This document shows positions 14,657 to 15,603 of a stretch of DNA of 15,603 nt, piece after piece (position 1 is the stretch's first letter; each line of letters opens with the position of its first letter). Below the pieces are notes generated by a model, which saw only the letters and a list, made by a program, of their open reading frames with translations, ran no database searches and was not told where the DNA came from. A program made the translations under genes and the position numbers. Source of the stretch: Planctomycetota bacterium (GTDB lineage Bacteria > Planctomycetota > UBA1135 > UBA2386); contig JACKIB010000044.1 of assembly GCA_020638695.1 (NCBI GenBank), positions 1 through 15,603 on the forward strand, read 5' to 3'.

Positions 14657-15458
14657 CGTGGGGTTCGTGGCGGCCGCGCGGCATCACCAGGCCGCGGCGG
14701 GATTCGCGGATGAACGCGACGATGCTGCGGACGTTGTGGTCCTCGGCGGCGAGCTCCGCGACCGCGGCGACGCGTTCTTCCAGCAGCCCGCCGTGCCAGA
14801 ACAGGCGGCGAAACGCCCGCTTGATGTTGGCGATCTCGTGAGTGCGGAAGTCGCTGCGCTTCAGCCCCACCGTGTTGATGCTGATCAACCGTGCGCGGTC
14901 ACCCTGCACCAAGGAGAACGGCGGGGCGTCCTTCGACAACATGGCCCCGGCACCGATCATCGAGAACGGGCCGACACGGGCGAACTGGTGCACGCCGACC
15001 ATCGCACCCAGGATCGCGTGGTCGCCGACCAGGGTGTGGCCAGCGGCCATCGCGCCGTTGGTGAAGATGACGTGGTCGCCGACCACCGCGTCATGGCCGA
15101 TGTGCGAGCCGACCAGCAGCATGTTGTGCGAGCCGATCTGCGTCACGCCGCCGCCGTACTCGGTGCCGCCGTGTACCGTGGCGAACTCACGGATCTGGTT
15201 GTGGTCGCCGATTCGCAGCTTGCTGCTCACCGGCTTGCCGTCGAGCTTCTTGTCCTGCGGGGTGGTGCCGAGCACCGCGTGCGGGAACACCGAGCATCCG
15301 GCACCCAGCCAGGTGTCCCCGTCGACGACGACGTGCGACTGCAAGCGGCAGCCGTCGCCCAGTCGAACTTGCGGGCCGACGACGCAATACGGCCCGATCT
15401 CGACATCCGCCCCCAGTTCCGCGCCGTCCACGACGATCGCTGTCGGATGCACTGCCAT
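14637..15458 (-). CDS. lpxA: Acyl-[ACP]--UDP-N-acetylglucosamine O-acyltransferase
   Basis: 273 residues (E. coli LpxA has 262). It catalyses the first lipid A step, moving a hydroxyacyl chain from acyl carrier protein to the 3-OH of UDP-GlcNAc in the cytoplasm. The N-terminal two thirds are hexapeptide repeats of a left-handed beta-helix, starting HPTAIVVDGAELGADVEIGPYCVVG. LpxA-specific signatures follow: PQDKKLDGK (67-75), IGDHNQIREFATVHGGT (83-99) and GSHIGHD (117-123), where H122 matches E. coli catalytic His125. Then come GVHQFARVG and GDRARLISINTVGLKR, and a helical C-terminal domain from about residue 190. The acyl-length ruler cannot be read by eye. An in-frame TAG nine bases upstream of the ATG fixes the start region. 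It heads an operon with the two M16-like genes instead of the fabZ/lpxB neighbours common in proteobacteria; upstream neighbours lie outside the window. Confidence 0.96.
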   Translation of the reverse strand: MAVHPTAIVVDGAELGADVEIGPYCVVGPQVRLGDGCRLQSHVVVDGDTWLGAGCSVFPHAVLGTTPQDKKLDGKPVSSKLRIGDHNQIREFATVHGGTEYGGGVTQIGSHNMLLVGSHIGHDAVVGDHVIFTNGAMAAGHTLVGDHAILGAMVGVHQFARVGPFSMIGAGAMLSKDAPPFSLVQGDRARLISINTVGLKRSDFRTHEIANIKRAFRRLFWHGGLLEERVAAVAELAAEDHNVRSIVAFIRESRRGLVMPRGRHEPHDDSPAA

Positions 15459-15603
15459 GGCGCCGGTCTAGGCGTGGACCCCGCCACGGAGTCGCTGGAA
15501 GTGCCGAGCGGCAACGAGCTCGCGGCGCGGTTGCGGTTGCATGTTGCAGTCCACGATAGCCGGGAGGGAGCGCGTGCCGGGCCAAAAAAACGCCGAGGTA
15601 TGG
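15459..15603. other. Region upstream of lpxA at window edge
   Basis: These 145 bases hold a seven-A run (plus strand, about 15585-15591) and no gene I can support. A minus-strand frame is open from the edge to TAG 15470-15468 (about 44 codons) and could be the tail of an upstream gene, but no family is recognisable. I see no convincing promoter hexamers close to lpxA. Confidence 0.3.

Noticed and set aside
15468..15603. Minus-strand open frame from the window edge to a TAG just before lpxA.
   Set aside because: About 44 codons with no recognisable motif; third-position G+C is only moderate, so I could not separate a gene tail from chance.

Overview
The window is a G+C-rich stretch (roughly two thirds G+C by eye) of bacterial chromosome with tightly packed genes on both strands. 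LpxA, a lipoprotein signal, a predicted outer-membrane beta-barrel and several Sec signal peptides mark the host as a diderm (Gram-negative-type) bacterium. Secreted propeller-metallopeptidase fusions, GT87 mannosyltransferase-like proteins and a BtpA-family protein together suggest Planctomycetota or a related uncultivated lineage. That placement is inference; no rRNA or other marker is present. I see no mobile element, CRISPR array, tRNA or rRNA.

Layout: 1-656 (+) is the 3' end of a PI-PLC-like phosphodiesterase with a C-terminal beta/gamma-crystallin-like domain. Facing it on the minus strand, 6433 to 894 holds a possible three-gene unit: GT87-type membrane glycosyltransferase, YchF/OLA1-family NTPase, then a 1019-residue secreted protein with a beta-propeller-like N-terminus and an intact HEXXH gluzincin domain. 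Divergent from it, 6616-9688 (+) carries a BtpA-family TIM barrel, a GLT1D1-like GT4 glycosyltransferase and an outer-membrane beta-barrel protein of unknown family. Converging on that barrel gene, 10997-9711 (-) encodes a secreted gluzincin-like protein whose zinc motif has decayed. Finally, 15458-11142 (-) is a compact operon: lpxA, then two overlapping genes for M16 (insulinase-like) proteins. The second M16 gene encodes a lipoprotein with an added LolA-like domain.

Theme: nearly everything except YchF and BtpA concerns the cell envelope (lipid A acylation, glycosyl transfer, an outer-membrane barrel, exported protease-like proteins). The most interesting signal is that three of four metallopeptidase-like proteins have lost the zinc-binding residues their folds normally carry. 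The two dead M16 proteins are translationally linked to lpxA, which suggests structural or chaperone-like envelope roles rather than proteolysis. A second signal is that none of the ten visible gene starts has a canonical Shine-Dalgarno sequence. Three unit-leading genes instead have a TANNNT hexamer ending 7-11 nt before the start codon, as expected for leaderless or nearly leaderless mRNAs.
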